Shown: positions 46,721 through 55,822 of the stretch, piece after piece
How positions within the stretch are numbered: position 1 is the stretch's first letter
Layout of the letters: every line of letters starts with the position of its first letter
From: JACVRW01 sp963746825
GTDB taxonomy: Bacteria; Actinomycetota; Thermoleophilia; Solirubrobacterales; Thermoleophilaceae
Length of the DNA: 64,000 bases
Assembly (NCBI GenBank): GCA_963746825.1
Contig: CAVVCU010000003.1
Span: forward strand, 310,001-374,000
Direction: 5' to 3'
Made by a program: the position numbers and the translations under genes
Notes under the pieces: model-generated
Database searches by the model: none
The model's input: only the letters and a program-made list of their open reading frames with translations
Told to the model about the DNA's origin: nothing

Positions 46721-47812
46721 TCAGCTCACCGCCAGGGCGAGGCCAGACGCCCCGCGCAGCTCGGCGATCCGCTCGGCCTCGGGCTCGATGTCGCGCTTGG
46801 CGATCCGGCCGGTCTTCTCGACCGCGACTTCCGTGCGCTTGCCCTTCGCCTTGACCCGCCAGAGGCCGACGAGCCGGCCGTCCTTGAGCACCGCGCCCGG
46901 GCTCGCCACCGGCCGGAACAGCCGCTTGCCGAGGGCCGCGTCGGGCGCGAGCGCGCGCCGGTTCGGCTTCTGGAGATAGGGGTCGCCCGGCGGGATCAGG
47001 CGCACGCCCTCGGCGGCGGGCGGGGAGTCCAGGTCGGCGAGATCCTCCGTCAGCGCGTAGGCCTTTTTCCTGCCGGCCGTCACCTCCTCCAGGTCGTCCT
47101 CCACCTTCGCCCAGAGGCGGCTCGCATGCGGCTTGGCCATCCCCGTCCACTCGGAGAAGTCGCTCGCCGTCCCCGGCGCGTAGAAGCGCAGGAACAGACG
47201 CACCGCATCGCTCGCCGCCGGCGCGCGGCCGGGCTTGGCCAGTAGGTAGCGGCGCTCGGAGTCGAGCCGCGCGCCCGCCTTCACGCCCCCGTAGCGCCAG
47301 AGCATCGGCGCCACGTGGTGGCTCCCGCAGCCCTTGCACCAGGGCATGAGCTCCTCGCTCACCCGTTGCCGAAGCTCCTCGTGGAGCTCGTTCTTGCTCA
47401 GCGCGCGGCCGCCGGCGAGCGCGGATGTCGTGGCGTCGGCCACCTCCGCCAGAGCGTCGGTCGGGGTGAAGCCCTCCTCCTTCGCCAGGCGCTGCACCTG
47501 CGCGCCGAGCTGGGTGCCGAGCTCGGCGTCGTCGGTCGCGATCAGCGCCCGGCCGAGCAGCGCGAGGTCGCCGGGCGGGAGGGCGTGGATCGCGCCGCGG
47601 ATGACGTGGGCGAGAACGAGGTCGCCGTCGTCGGTCGCCTGGTCGAAGGCCTCCCGGGTGACGTCCTGCTTTCGCGCCGCGAGCGCGAGCAGCGTCGCGT
47701 CGCGGGAGAAGTCGGACGCCGGGCACGCGGCCGCCTCGGCGAGGGAGCCGGCGTCGCGCGAGGCCAGGCCGGACCGCGCGAAGCGGAAGGCGAGGATCTG
47801 CTCGGCGTCCAC
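46721..47812 (-). CDS. Winged-helix DNA-binding / AlkZ-like protein (HTH_42 family)
   Basis: A 363-residue protein of the winged helix DNA-binding family that includes the AlkZ crosslink-repair glycosylases. Marks are VDAEQILAFRFARSGL, MPWCKGCGSHHVAPMLWRYG, RLFLRFYAPGTASDFSEWTG, and LFRPVASPGAVLKDGRLVGLWR. AlkZ removes bases from interstrand crosslinks. Whether this one does so cannot be told; the QxQ/QxD catalytic motif was not located with confidence. Start GTG at 47812, 34 nt from the divergent aldehyde dehydrogenase start. Confidence 0.7.
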   Translation of the reverse strand: MDAEQILAFRFARSGLASRDAGSLAEAAACPASDFSRDATLLALAARKQDVTREAFDQATDDGDLVLAHVIRGAIHALPPGDLALLGRALIATDDAELGTQLGAQVQRLAKEEGFTPTDALAEVADATTSALAGGRALSKNELHEELRQRVSEELMPWCKGCGSHHVAPMLWRYGGVKAGARLDSERRYLLAKPGRAPAASDAVRLFLRFYAPGTASDFSEWTGMAKPHASRLWAKVEDDLEEVTAGRKKAYALTEDLADLDSPPAAEGVRLIPPGDPYLQKPNRRALAPDAALGKRLFRPVASPGAVLKDGRLVGLWRVKAKGKRTEVAVEKTGRIAKRDIEPEAERIAELRGASGLALAVS

Positions 47813-47846
47813 GCGGGCAACGCTATCGCCCGGGTACGCTAGCCGC

Positions 47847-49412
47847 ATGAGCATCACCGAGACGAGGACGGTCGCTTCGATCATCGGCGGGGAGACCCGC
47901 GAGGGCGGTGAGCGCATCGAGTCGCGCAATCCGGCCCACCTGGACGAGCTGGTCTGCGAGGCCCGGATGGGCGACGCGGACACGTTCGCCGACGCGTGCC
48001 GCGCAGCGCGCGCGGCACAGCGCGACTGGGCCGCGGTGCCGGCGCCCGTGCGAGGCAAGGCCATTCAGGCGATCGGCCGCCTCGTGGAGGACAACAAGGA
48101 GGCGCTCGCGCGTCTGGTCACGCGCGAGGTGGGCAAGCCGTACCCGGAGTCGCTCGGCGAAGTGCAGGAGATCATCGACACCTGCGACTTCTTCCTGGGT
48201 GAGGGGCGGCGCCTGTACGGCCAGACGGTGCCGAGCGAGATGCCCGACAAGCAGCTCTTCACCTTCCGCAACCCGGTCGGGGTGGCGGCCATCATCACCG
48301 CCGGCAACTTCCCCGTGGCCGTGCCCTCGTGGTACCTCGTGCCCGCCCTGCTGTGCGGCAACGCCGTGGTCTGGAAGCCGGCCGAGTACACGCCCGCGCT
48401 GGGTGACGCGATGGCGCGCCTGTTCATCAACGGCGGGCTCCCCGAGGGCGTGCTCAACGTGGTTCAGTGCGACGGCCCGAGCGCCTTCGCTGGGCTCGAG
48501 CGGGCGCTCGACGAGGGAACGCTCGACAAGGTGGGGTTCACCGGCTCATCGGCGGTGGGCGCGAAGATCGGGGAGCTGTGCGGGCGCCACACCCAGTCCC
48601 CGTGCCTCGAGCTGGGGGGCAAGAACCCCCTTGTGGTGATGGCCGACGCCGACCTCGATCTGGCGGCCGAGGGTGCGCTGTTCAGCGGCTTCGGCACGGC
48701 CGGCCAGCGCTGCACATCGATGGGCACCGCGATCGTCCACGAGTCCGTGCACGACGACTTCATGGCCCGCTTCAACGCGCTCGTGGAGGGGGCGGCTATC
48801 GGCGACCCCTTCGAGGACGTGCTCTACGGGCCGATGATCCACGAGCGCTTCGCCGAGCGCTTCGAGGAATGGCTCGGGTTGATCCGCGACCACCACACGG
48901 TTTCGGGTTCGACGGCCACGGGCCGGATCACGGCGCAGAGCCCGCGCGAGGGCTTCGTCGGCGACCCGGACGCCGGGATCTTCTGCCACCCCACAATCGT
49001 CGACGGCGTGACCGCGGACGACGAGATCTACCGCGTCGAGACCTTCGGCCCGATCGTCGGGGTGGCCACGTTCTCGGACTTCGACCAGGCCATGGACCTG
49101 GCCAACGGCCACGGCTACGGGCTCTCGGCCGCGATCTACACGAGCGCGGCCAGGTCGGCCTTCCACTTCCGCGAGCGTGTCAGCGCCGGGATGGTGTCGG
49201 TCAACAACTCGACCAGCGGCGCGGAGGCCCACCTCCCGTTCGGGGGCAACGGCAAGTCGGGCAACGGCTCGCGCCAGTCGGGCATCTGGGTGCTCGACCA
49301 GTTCACGCGCTGGCAGTCGATGAACTGGGACTACGCGGGCAAGCTCCAGAAGGCCCAGATGGAGGTGGCCGAGCTGACCGGCGACGCGGGCTTCAAACTG
49401 GCCTGGGACTAA
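47847..49412 (+). CDS. NAD(P)-dependent aldehyde dehydrogenase
   Basis: A 521-residue aldehyde dehydrogenase. Catalytic residues in family order: the Glu in CLELGGKNPLVV and the nucleophile Cys in GTAGQRCTSMGTA; cofactor site in VVWKPAEYTP and VGFTGSSAVG. It oxidises an aldehyde to the acid. The GTAGQRCTS form is near the ALDH7-type and other semialdehyde dehydrogenases, but the substrate is open. The C-terminus (FTRWQSMNWDYAGKLQKAQM) is longer than usual. ATG at 47847. Confidence 0.9.
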   Translation: MSITETRTVASIIGGETREGGERIESRNPAHLDELVCEARMGDADTFADACRAARAAQRDWAAVPAPVRGKAIQAIGRLVEDNKEALARLVTREVGKPYPESLGEVQEIIDTCDFFLGEGRRLYGQTVPSEMPDKQLFTFRNPVGVAAIITAGNFPVAVPSWYLVPALLCGNAVVWKPAEYTPALGDAMARLFINGGLPEGVLNVVQCDGPSAFAGLERALDEGTLDKVGFTGSSAVGAKIGELCGRHTQSPCLELGGKNPLVVMADADLDLAAEGALFSGFGTAGQRCTSMGTAIVHESVHDDFMARFNALVEGAAIGDPFEDVLYGPMIHERFAERFEEWLGLIRDHHTVSGSTATGRITAQSPREGFVGDPDAGIFCHPTIVDGVTADDEIYRVETFGPIVGVATFSDFDQAMDLANGHGYGLSAAIYTSAARSAFHFRERVSAGMVSVNNSTSGAEAHLPFGGNGKSGNGSRQSGIWVLDQFTRWQSMNWDYAGKLQKAQMEVAELTGDAGFKLAWD

Positions 49413-49460
49413 GCGGACTCGAAGGGCGGCACGGGGACCGCGCCGCCGAGCTCCTGGCTC

Positions 49461-50588
49461 TCAGGCCGTCCGCACCAGGTCCTGAGCCTCGGCGCGGTCC
49501 ACGCCCGTGGCCCGCAGCAGGTCCACCGACGCCAGCCGGATCTGGCCGACGATGTGCAGCGCCGACAGGTTCGACGTCTCGTTCAGCACCGCGTTGGCCA
49601 GGCTCGCCGCGTGCACGGCCGCGGCGCGCGCGTTCTCCGGATCGTCGCCCTGCAGGTAGCCGTCCAGGCCCCGCGCGCACTCGGACAGCATCCGGACGGC
49701 CTCCACCGCCTCGTGGGGCACCGCGTCGTCGAGGCTGATGGCGCGCGCCGCGCCGCGGGCGAGGGCGCGCAGGTTCTCGATCGCCAGGCCCATCTCTCCG
49801 CCGGCCACGGCGTAGCGGTCGACTCCGGTGAGGGCCTCCCGGCGCCGCGGCGACAGGCGCGCGGCGTCGCCGGCGGCGTCGAGGGCCTCGATGAAGTTGT
49901 CGTGCGCGGCGTCCAGGCGGCCCACGGCGAGCAGGGCGTCGTCGGCGGCTTCCGCCTCCTTGGTCTCCAGAGCGAGAGCGATCTGGTTCAGCGCCGCGGT
50001 GAGCCGGCGGATCACCGGCTGCACGTACTCGTACACGAGGCGCAGGGGGTTCGTGGGCAGAATCAGCGAGCTCACCAGGAGGGCCACGCTGCCGCCGATC
50101 ATCGCGTCGATGAAGCGGTCGAAGTCAAAGCCGCCCTCGGGCGGCTGCAGGGTGGCCACGAGCACCGCCGAGGCGCCCGCCTGGGAGGCCAGCAGCGCCC
50201 CGCCGCCCACGAGCGTGGCAGCGGCCATGGCGAGCGCGACGATCACGGCGATCTGCCAGGTGCCCGTGCCGATGCCGGCCACGAGCAGGTCGGCGATCGC
50301 GATGCCGAGCGCCACGCCGATGGCCAGCTCGACGGCCCGGCGCCGGCGCTGGCCCACCGTGAGGCCCAGCGTGACCACCGCCGAGATGGGGGCGAAGAAG
50401 GGCGCCGTGTGGCCCACCAGCTCGGTGGCGACCAGCCAGGCGATCGCTGCGGCCAGCGACGTGTGCAGGATCGGGCGGGCGCTCGCGATGATGCGCTCGC
50501 GGCGCGTGCGCAGGCCCGCCCGCGAGGCCTGTGCGGCCTGCTCCAGCATCTCCGGGCGCTGAACCGCTTGGCGGAACGGGCGCCGCAC
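49461..50588 (-). CDS. FUSC-family (aromatic acid exporter-like) membrane protein
   Basis: A 375-residue protein: one N-terminal block of about six helices (PILHTSLAAAIAWLVATELV, FFAPISAVVTLGLTVGQRRRRAVELAIG, GTWQIAVIVALAMAAATLVGG) followed by a long helical cytosolic part. FUSC/YgaH-type proteins export aromatic acids or similar. Start is GTG at 50588, 2 nt after the stop of the ThDP-enzyme gene on the same strand, so likely co-transcribed. The product could export a compound made by that enzyme; inference. Confidence 0.78.
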   Translation of the reverse strand: MRRPFRQAVQRPEMLEQAAQASRAGLRTRRERIIASARPILHTSLAAAIAWLVATELVGHTAPFFAPISAVVTLGLTVGQRRRRAVELAIGVALGIAIADLLVAGIGTGTWQIAVIVALAMAAATLVGGGALLASQAGASAVLVATLQPPEGGFDFDRFIDAMIGGSVALLVSSLILPTNPLRLVYEYVQPVIRRLTAALNQIALALETKEAEAADDALLAVGRLDAAHDNFIEALDAAGDAARLSPRRREALTGVDRYAVAGGEMGLAIENLRALARGAARAISLDDAVPHEAVEAVRMLSECARGLDGYLQGDDPENARAAAVHAASLANAVLNETSNLSALHIVGQIRLASVDLLRATGVDRAEAQDLVRTA

Positions 50589-50590
50589 GG

Positions 50591-52270
50591 TCAGCGCTGC
50601 TGCGCCGCCGGCTGCGCGGAGTTGCGATACCAGCGCGGCGACACGTTGGGCGGTGGGCCCAGCGCGGCCTTGGCCACCAGCACCGTCGGCTCGTTCACCC
50701 TGAGGTGGTGGCCCAGCGTGCCCTCGAACTGCTCCCCGAGTCCCTCGACCAGGTCGGCGCGCACTCCGAAGGAGCGGGCGAGGGCGACGAAGTCGGGGGT
50801 CACCAGGTCGACGCCCTCGTGGGGGTCGCCCTTGAGGTCCTGGTCGAAGCGCAGCATGCCGTAGCCGCCGTCGTCCACGATCACCGCGGTCAAGGGGATG
50901 CGCTCCTGAGCCGCGGCGGCCAGCTCTCCGCAGGCGTAGAGGAAGCCGCCGTCGCCGGAGATGCTCACCACCGGCCCGGCTCCGGCCAGCGCGGCACCGA
51001 GAGCCTGCGGGAAGGCACAGCCGAGCGTGCCCCAGCCCAGCGGGTACGAGAGCTTTCGCGGGGCGGGCATGCGCGCGAAGCCGCCCAGCCAGTAGCCGGG
51101 GATGCACATGTCGCACACCACCACGGCGTCGTCGGGCAGGGCCCGCTCCATCAGGTCCAGGAACGCGAGAGCGGCGGGATCGCTCTGGGCGAGCCCCGCC
51201 CGCACCGCCTGGTTGAGCTCACCCAGCCGGGCGGCCAGCGAGTCGATCCCGCCGCGCTGCTCGATCCGCTCCGCCAGCTGCTCGACCGCCGGCGCCGCGT
51301 CGGCCTCGAGCGTCACGTCGGGCAGGTAGTTCTTCGCCGCGTCGGCCGGGTCGACGTTGATCGCCACCAGGTGAGGGGGCTGCGGCTGCTTCCAGCCCTG
51401 GGTCATCATCCCGTCGAAGTCGGTGCCCACCGCCACCACCACGTCGGCCTCGTCCCACAGGGCGCCGGCCTCGGGCACGTGGGGCGGCGCCTCCACCAGG
51501 CAGGGATGCCCGGGCTCGAGCAGGCCGGCGGCCGAGTAGGTGAGCAGGACGGGCGCCACCAGCTTCTCGGCGAGTTGGGCGATCGCGCCGCCCGCCCCGG
51601 CCTGCAGCGCGCCGCCCCCGGCCCAGATGAGCGGCCGGCGCGATCTCTCCAGGATCTCCGCCGCCCGGGCGAGCTGCTCCGGCGCCGCGCGTGCGGGTGC
51701 GGCACGGCTCGGCTCATGCTCGGGCGCTTCGGGCACCGGCTCGTCCAGCAGGTCGGTGGGTATCTCCACGTAGACCGGGCGTGCGGGGGCCGCCTGGGCG
51801 CTCGCCAGGGCCCGGGCGATGTCCGCGCCGATCTGCGCGGCGGAGCTCACCCGGATCGTCTCCTTGGTGACCGGCTCGAACATCGCGGCCTGATCGGTGG
51901 CCTCGTGGAGCACCCCGCGCCATACGCCGGGACGGCGCAGCCGGGCGGGGATATCGGTGGCGATCACCACGACCGGCTGGCGCGAGGCCCACGCCTCCCC
52001 GAGCGCGGCGAGGGTGTTGGCTGCGCCCGGCCCGGTGGTGGTGAGGGCCACGCCGACCCGGCCGTTCGCCCGCGCGTAGCCGTCGGCCGCGTAGGCGGCG
52101 GTCTGCTCGTGGCGGACGCCCACGAGGCGCACGGGCGACTCACCGAGCGCCCGCCAGAGGGCCAGGTTGTGCACCCCGGGGAGGCCGAACACCACGTCGA
52201 CGCCCGCCTCCTCGAGCGCTGCCACGGCCAGGCGGGCGCCTGTCAGGATGCCGGTCTGCGATGAGCTCAC
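50591..52270 (-). CDS. ThDP-dependent enzyme of the acetolactate synthase/benzoylformate decarboxylase family
   Basis: A 559-residue ThDP enzyme. The PYR domain has FGLPGVHNLALWRAL and the catalytic Glu in GVRHEQTAAYAADGYAR; TTGPGAANTL follows; central domain RPLIWAGGGALQAGAG; PP domain with ThDP/Mg site SISGDGGFLYACGELAAAAQ and VDDGGYGMLRFDQ. It decarboxylates a 2-oxoacid or condenses two. Exact reaction unknown; no FAD-domain hallmark was noted. GTG start at 52270 has AAGGA 8 nt upstream. Confidence 0.87.
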   Translation of the reverse strand: MSSSQTGILTGARLAVAALEEAGVDVVFGLPGVHNLALWRALGESPVRLVGVRHEQTAAYAADGYARANGRVGVALTTTGPGAANTLAALGEAWASRQPVVVIATDIPARLRRPGVWRGVLHEATDQAAMFEPVTKETIRVSSAAQIGADIARALASAQAAPARPVYVEIPTDLLDEPVPEAPEHEPSRAAPARAAPEQLARAAEILERSRRPLIWAGGGALQAGAGGAIAQLAEKLVAPVLLTYSAAGLLEPGHPCLVEAPPHVPEAGALWDEADVVVAVGTDFDGMMTQGWKQPQPPHLVAINVDPADAAKNYLPDVTLEADAAPAVEQLAERIEQRGGIDSLAARLGELNQAVRAGLAQSDPAALAFLDLMERALPDDAVVVCDMCIPGYWLGGFARMPAPRKLSYPLGWGTLGCAFPQALGAALAGAGPVVSISGDGGFLYACGELAAAAQERIPLTAVIVDDGGYGMLRFDQDLKGDPHEGVDLVTPDFVALARSFGVRADLVEGLGEQFEGTLGHHLRVNEPTVLVAKAALGPPPNVSPRWYRNSAQPAAQQR

Positions 52271-53478
52271 CGGACGGATCCTTGCAGCAGGCGCAGCAGG
52301 TGCAGCCGCGGCCGCTCGAGGGAGTTCGCGTGATCGACCTCTCGCGTGTGCTCGCCGGGCCCTACTGCACCATGGTGCTGGCCGATCTCGGCGCAGAGGT
52401 GATCAAGGTGGAGCGTCCGGGATCGGGCGACGAGACGCGCTCCTGGGGTCCGCCCTTCGCCGGCGGCGAGGCGGCCTACTACCTGTCGGTCAACCGAGGA
52501 AAGCGCTCCTGCGCGATCGATCTCTCCTCGGAGGAGGGGCAGGCGCTGGCGCTCGATCTGTGCGCCGGGGCCCATGCCGTGATCGAGAACTTCAAGGTCG
52601 GTGGCGCGGCGCGGCTGGGACTCGGATACGAGCAGGTGAAGGAGCGCAACCCGGCCGTGGTGTACTGCTCGATCACCGGCTTTGGCTCGCGCCGCGAGCC
52701 GCCGGGACGGCCGGGGTACGACTTCGTGGCTCAGGCCGAGAGCGGGCTGATGTCGATCACGGGTCCCGCCGATGGCGCGCCGCACAAGGCCGGCGTGGCG
52801 GTGGTGGACGTGCTGGCCGGCCTGCACGCCGCGGTGGCCATCGTGGCCGCCATTCGGAGCGGCGAGGGGGCGCGGATCGAGGTGCCGCTCCTCGATGCCG
52901 CCCTGGCGGGCCTGGTCAACGTGGCCCAGAACGCGCTGGTCACGGGCCGCGCTCCCGAACGCCACGGCAACGCGCATCCCAACATCGTTCCCTACCAGGA
53001 CTTCGAGACCGCGTCGGGGCGGATCGCCATCGCCGCGGCCAACGACGGCCTGTTCGCGGCGATGTGCCGGGTGCTCGACCTCGAGGAGCTGGCGCGCGAC
53101 GAGCGCTTCGCCGCGAACCCCGGCCGCGTCGAGAACCGCGCGCAGCTGATTCCTCTGCTGGAGCAGCGCCTGCGCGAACGCAGCGCCGAGGAGTGGGTGG
53201 AGGCGCTCGACGCCGCGGGGGTGCCGGTGGGCAAGGTGCGCAACGTGCCCGAGGCGCTCGAGGCGGCGGTGGACGCCGGGCGTCCAGCCACGCTCACCGT
53301 CGAGCACCCGACGGCCGGGGAGCTGGAGCTGGTGGCGTCGCCGATCTGGGGTCCGACCGATCCGGCGACCGCGACCGCGCCGCCGCTGCTGGGCGAGCAC
53401 ACGGCCGAGGTGCTGCGCGAGGCCGGGCACAGCGACCGGGAGATTGAGAGGCTCTTCGAGCGCGGGGTGGTTGGGTAG
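52261..53478 (+). CDS. CaiB/BaiF-family CoA-transferase (class III)
   Basis: A 405-residue class III CoA-transferase. It begins LEGVRVIDLSRVLAGPYCTMVLADLGAEV, shows KVERPGSGDETR, SVNRGKRSCAIDL, the catalytic Asp region RPGYDFVAQAESG, and late VGKVRNVPEAL. Moves CoA between acids, for instance from succinyl-CoA to an organic acid. It starts at ATG 52261 or a downstream GTG. Divergent from and overlapping the ThDP gene by 10 nt. Confidence 0.88.
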   Translation: MSSPDGSLQQAQQVQPRPLEGVRVIDLSRVLAGPYCTMVLADLGAEVIKVERPGSGDETRSWGPPFAGGEAAYYLSVNRGKRSCAIDLSSEEGQALALDLCAGAHAVIENFKVGGAARLGLGYEQVKERNPAVVYCSITGFGSRREPPGRPGYDFVAQAESGLMSITGPADGAPHKAGVAVVDVLAGLHAAVAIVAAIRSGEGARIEVPLLDAALAGLVNVAQNALVTGRAPERHGNAHPNIVPYQDFETASGRIAIAAANDGLFAAMCRVLDLEELARDERFAANPGRVENRAQLIPLLEQRLRERSAEEWVEALDAAGVPVGKVRNVPEALEAAVDAGRPATLTVEHPTAGELELVASPIWGPTDPATATAPPLLGEHTAEVLREAGHSDREIERLFERGVVG

Positions 53479-53510
53479 GCGGCGCAGGCCCGCCCCGAGG
53501 CCCGAGTGGC

Positions 53511-54248
53511 TCAGCCGCGCTGCAGCTCGAACGACGACGCGCCGACGTACACCTCGTCGGCCGCGGCGAAGTCGAATCGCAACGCGACATTCACGTAGTC
53601 CCCGGAGCGGAGCGCGAACGGCTGCGGCAACGCGAAGCGCCGGCAGGCCGACTCGTCGCGGAACCCGACGTCCGAGAACTGGGCGACCTCGGACGATCCG
53701 CCACCCGCCAGGGGCCCGCGCCGATGGGAGATGAACACGGCGCTGAGGCGTACCTGCGGCTCGGTGGTGCTGTAGCAAAGCGTCGCGGCGACGAGCCGGG
53801 TGGAGCCCCCGGCCACCTCGATGGGCAGCGTCGGCTCGAGGGTAAGGAAGGAGACAGGGGTGGCGCCCGGCGCCGTCCATTCGATGAGGTTTCCGTGCAC
53901 CTCGGTGCGCGTGAGCGGGGTGCCGATGGTCGATGCAAGCCACTCGGTCGGGCCCACGGCCACGGTGGTCGTAGCGCTCGCGGGCAGGAACGCTGCGGGA
54001 TCCACGGGGCCGGGAGGGCCCTGATCGCCCCGCGGCCCGGCCGGGCCTTGGGCGCCGCGCCGCCCCGCCCGCGGGCGCGCCTTCAGACGGTTGAGCGGCA
54101 CCGAGCGCTTCTTGATGTCCTTGCCGGTCAGGGAGCGATTGACCACGTCGCGCCCGGTGATATGGGCCGCGGCGTAGGCCCCGCCGCCGAGGGCGAGAAA
54201 CAGAGCGAGGGTGGCGACGACGTTCGCGTAGGACAACCGGCGCTTCAC
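53511..54248 (-). CDS. Secreted protein with short collagen-like segment (Thermoleophilia type)
   Basis: A 245-residue exported protein. N-terminus MKRRLSYANVVATLALFL leads into GGGAYAAAHITGRDVVNRSL, a block widespread in Solirubrobacterales. Then the GDIKKRS-like repeats, the G-x-y run GAQGPAGPRGDQGPPGP, and a C-terminal beta-rich domain with two cysteines (ATLCYSTTE, DESACRRF). Function unknown; surface adhesion or stalk-like exposure is suggested by the collagen-like run. Start ATG at 54248. Confidence 0.75.
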   Translation of the reverse strand: MKRRLSYANVVATLALFLALGGGAYAAAHITGRDVVNRSLTGKDIKKRSVPLNRLKARPRAGRRGAQGPAGPRGDQGPPGPVDPAAFLPASATTTVAVGPTEWLASTIGTPLTRTEVHGNLIEWTAPGATPVSFLTLEPTLPIEVAGGSTRLVAATLCYSTTEPQVRLSAVFISHRRGPLAGGGSSEVAQFSDVGFRDESACRRFALPQPFALRSGDYVNVALRFDFAAADEVYVGASSFELQRG

Positions 54249-54279
54249 GCCCCGGTAATCGACCGGAACGCGGGCAGGC

Positions 54280-54882
54280 TTAGTGCTCGGCGTCCGCGCT
54301 CGACGCGGGCGGCCGCGACTCCTCGGCCAGCGACGTGATCGTCAGGTTGCCGCGCGACGCGGCCTCCATCACCTCGGTGGCCTCGTCGGCGGAGCGCGCG
54401 TAGAGCTCGACCAGCATGTGGATGACGATGCTCTCCTCCTCGTGCTTGTGGAAGCGCACGTGGGTGAAGAACTCGCGCGTGCCGTGGTCGCCGAAGGCGG
54501 CGAAGGCCAGCGATTCGGCCGCCTCAGGGCCCGAGCACGATTCGACCTGGTCGGCGTCGACCGAGACCGTGCAGGAAGCGACCCAGGGCGTGCCGGTGAC
54601 CATCCGCTCCCAGCGATCCTCGATCGGCTCGATGCGCGAGACCCGCCGGCCGTTGTCCTCGTAGAAGGTCAGGAACAGGTGCGGCTGGTCGTGCAGGCAG
54701 TCGAGGCACTGCACCACGGCCTCCTGCACCTCCTCGACCGGCTCGACCGCCTCTCCCGTGTCGGCGTCGACCTTCAGGATGCCCTCGTAGTGCAGTTGCA
54801 CCTCGAGGTTCTGCGACCAACAGCGGTAGCAGCGCAGCCAGCTCGACTGCGTCCCCACGGACTCCTGCGCTGATCCTTCCAT
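54280..54882 (-). CDS. Conserved hypothetical protein with two CxxC pairs
   Basis: A 200-residue cytosolic protein. Two pairs, RCYRCWS and QCLDCLH, probably form one zinc site near the N-terminus. The C-terminal part (TREFFTHVRFHKHEEESIVIHMLVELYARSADEA) is acidic and may be helical. The ATG at 54882 (MEGSAQESVGTQS) is chosen because longer readings cross the divergent gene start at 54908. I do not recognise the family. Confidence 0.65.
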   Translation of the reverse strand: MEGSAQESVGTQSSWLRCYRCWSQNLEVQLHYEGILKVDADTGEAVEPVEEVQEAVVQCLDCLHDQPHLFLTFYEDNGRRVSRIEPIEDRWERMVTGTPWVASCTVSVDADQVESCSGPEAAESLAFAAFGDHGTREFFTHVRFHKHEEESIVIHMLVELYARSADEATEVMEAASRGNLTITSLAEESRPPASSADAEH

Positions 54883-54907
54883 TACCCCATTATGGCCCTC
54901 TGGCCCT

Positions 54908-55816
54908 ATGGTGGGACGAGGCATGCGAACTCGAGGCTTCAGGGGGGCCGCCGCAGCCGCGCTGGCCCTCGTCCCAGTGCTGATCGCCGCGCCGGCCGCG
55001 CGGGCAGCTCCGCGTGCCGCGGAGCGCTACGACGGCAAGAGCGCCACGGGCCAGCGCATCTTCCTGACCGTCAGCGCCGATGCCACGCGCCTGTCGCGCT
55101 ACGGGTTCACGGTCAGGAGCACCTGCACGGACGGCAGGCGGCGCGTGCAGAGCCTCTTCGACGCACAGCAGAGCGCCACCACCATCGACGCCTCCGGTGC
55201 CTTCACGCACCAGTCGCAGAGCCAGCGTGGCTTCTACCCGACGAGCTCGGGCCGCGTCGACGGGCGTTTTCGCACCACCTTCTCCGGCACCTTCGACGCA
55301 GCCGGCGACAGCGTGAGCGGCACGATCGAGTCGACCTTCCGGTCGTCGCGCTTCGACTGCTCGAGCGGTCCCGTGGCCTTCACGATCTACCGCGACGGCA
55401 CGCCCCAGGCACCGTTCAGCGACACCGTGATGACGAGCGGGCTCTATTCCGCCTCGGGGAAGGGCGTGACCGCGAGGGTCCGGACCCTCGCGCCCGGCCG
55501 CGCGTTGCTGCGGGCCGACATCAACTACCGCGCCCGCTGCCGCTCGGGAGGCAACCTGCGCTCCGGACGGGTGTTCTCGAACTACCTGTTGAGCGACAGC
55601 GGCCGGCGGACCATCCGCGGCCGCGCGCGGTTTCGCATCCGAAGGGACGGGGTCTCGGTGAGCATCCGCTTCCGGCTGAGCTTTCGCTTCTTCGAGAGCT
55701 CCGGCTACAAGGTCGCGGGGAGCTGGAACGTGCGCGCCAAGGTCAGCCGCGGCGGCCGGGTGATCGATACCTGTCGCCTCCAGCGGTCGTTCAGGGGCAC
55801 GGCCCCCACCCCCTGA
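54908..55816 (+). CDS. Secreted protein with two related beta-rich domains
   Basis: A 302-residue exported protein with a signal peptide (GAAAAALALVPVLIAAPAARA). Two domains share a pattern of Cys pairs and beta strands: FTVRSTCTDGRRRVQSLFDA with SSRFDCSSGPVAF in the first, and NYRARCRSGGNLRSGRVF with VIDTCRLQRSF in the second. They look like a tandem duplication. No enzyme motif is visible. It converges on the reverse transcriptase gene with 6 nt between stops. Starts: ATG 54908 or 54923. Confidence 0.72.
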   Translation: MVGRGMRTRGFRGAAAAALALVPVLIAAPAARAAPRAAERYDGKSATGQRIFLTVSADATRLSRYGFTVRSTCTDGRRRVQSLFDAQQSATTIDASGAFTHQSQSQRGFYPTSSGRVDGRFRTTFSGTFDAAGDSVSGTIESTFRSSRFDCSSGPVAFTIYRDGTPQAPFSDTVMTSGLYSASGKGVTARVRTLAPGRALLRADINYRARCRSGGNLRSGRVFSNYLLSDSGRRTIRGRARFRIRRDGVSVSIRFRLSFRFFESSGYKVAGSWNVRAKVSRGGRVIDTCRLQRSFRGTAPTP

Positions 55817-55822
55817 CGCTCG

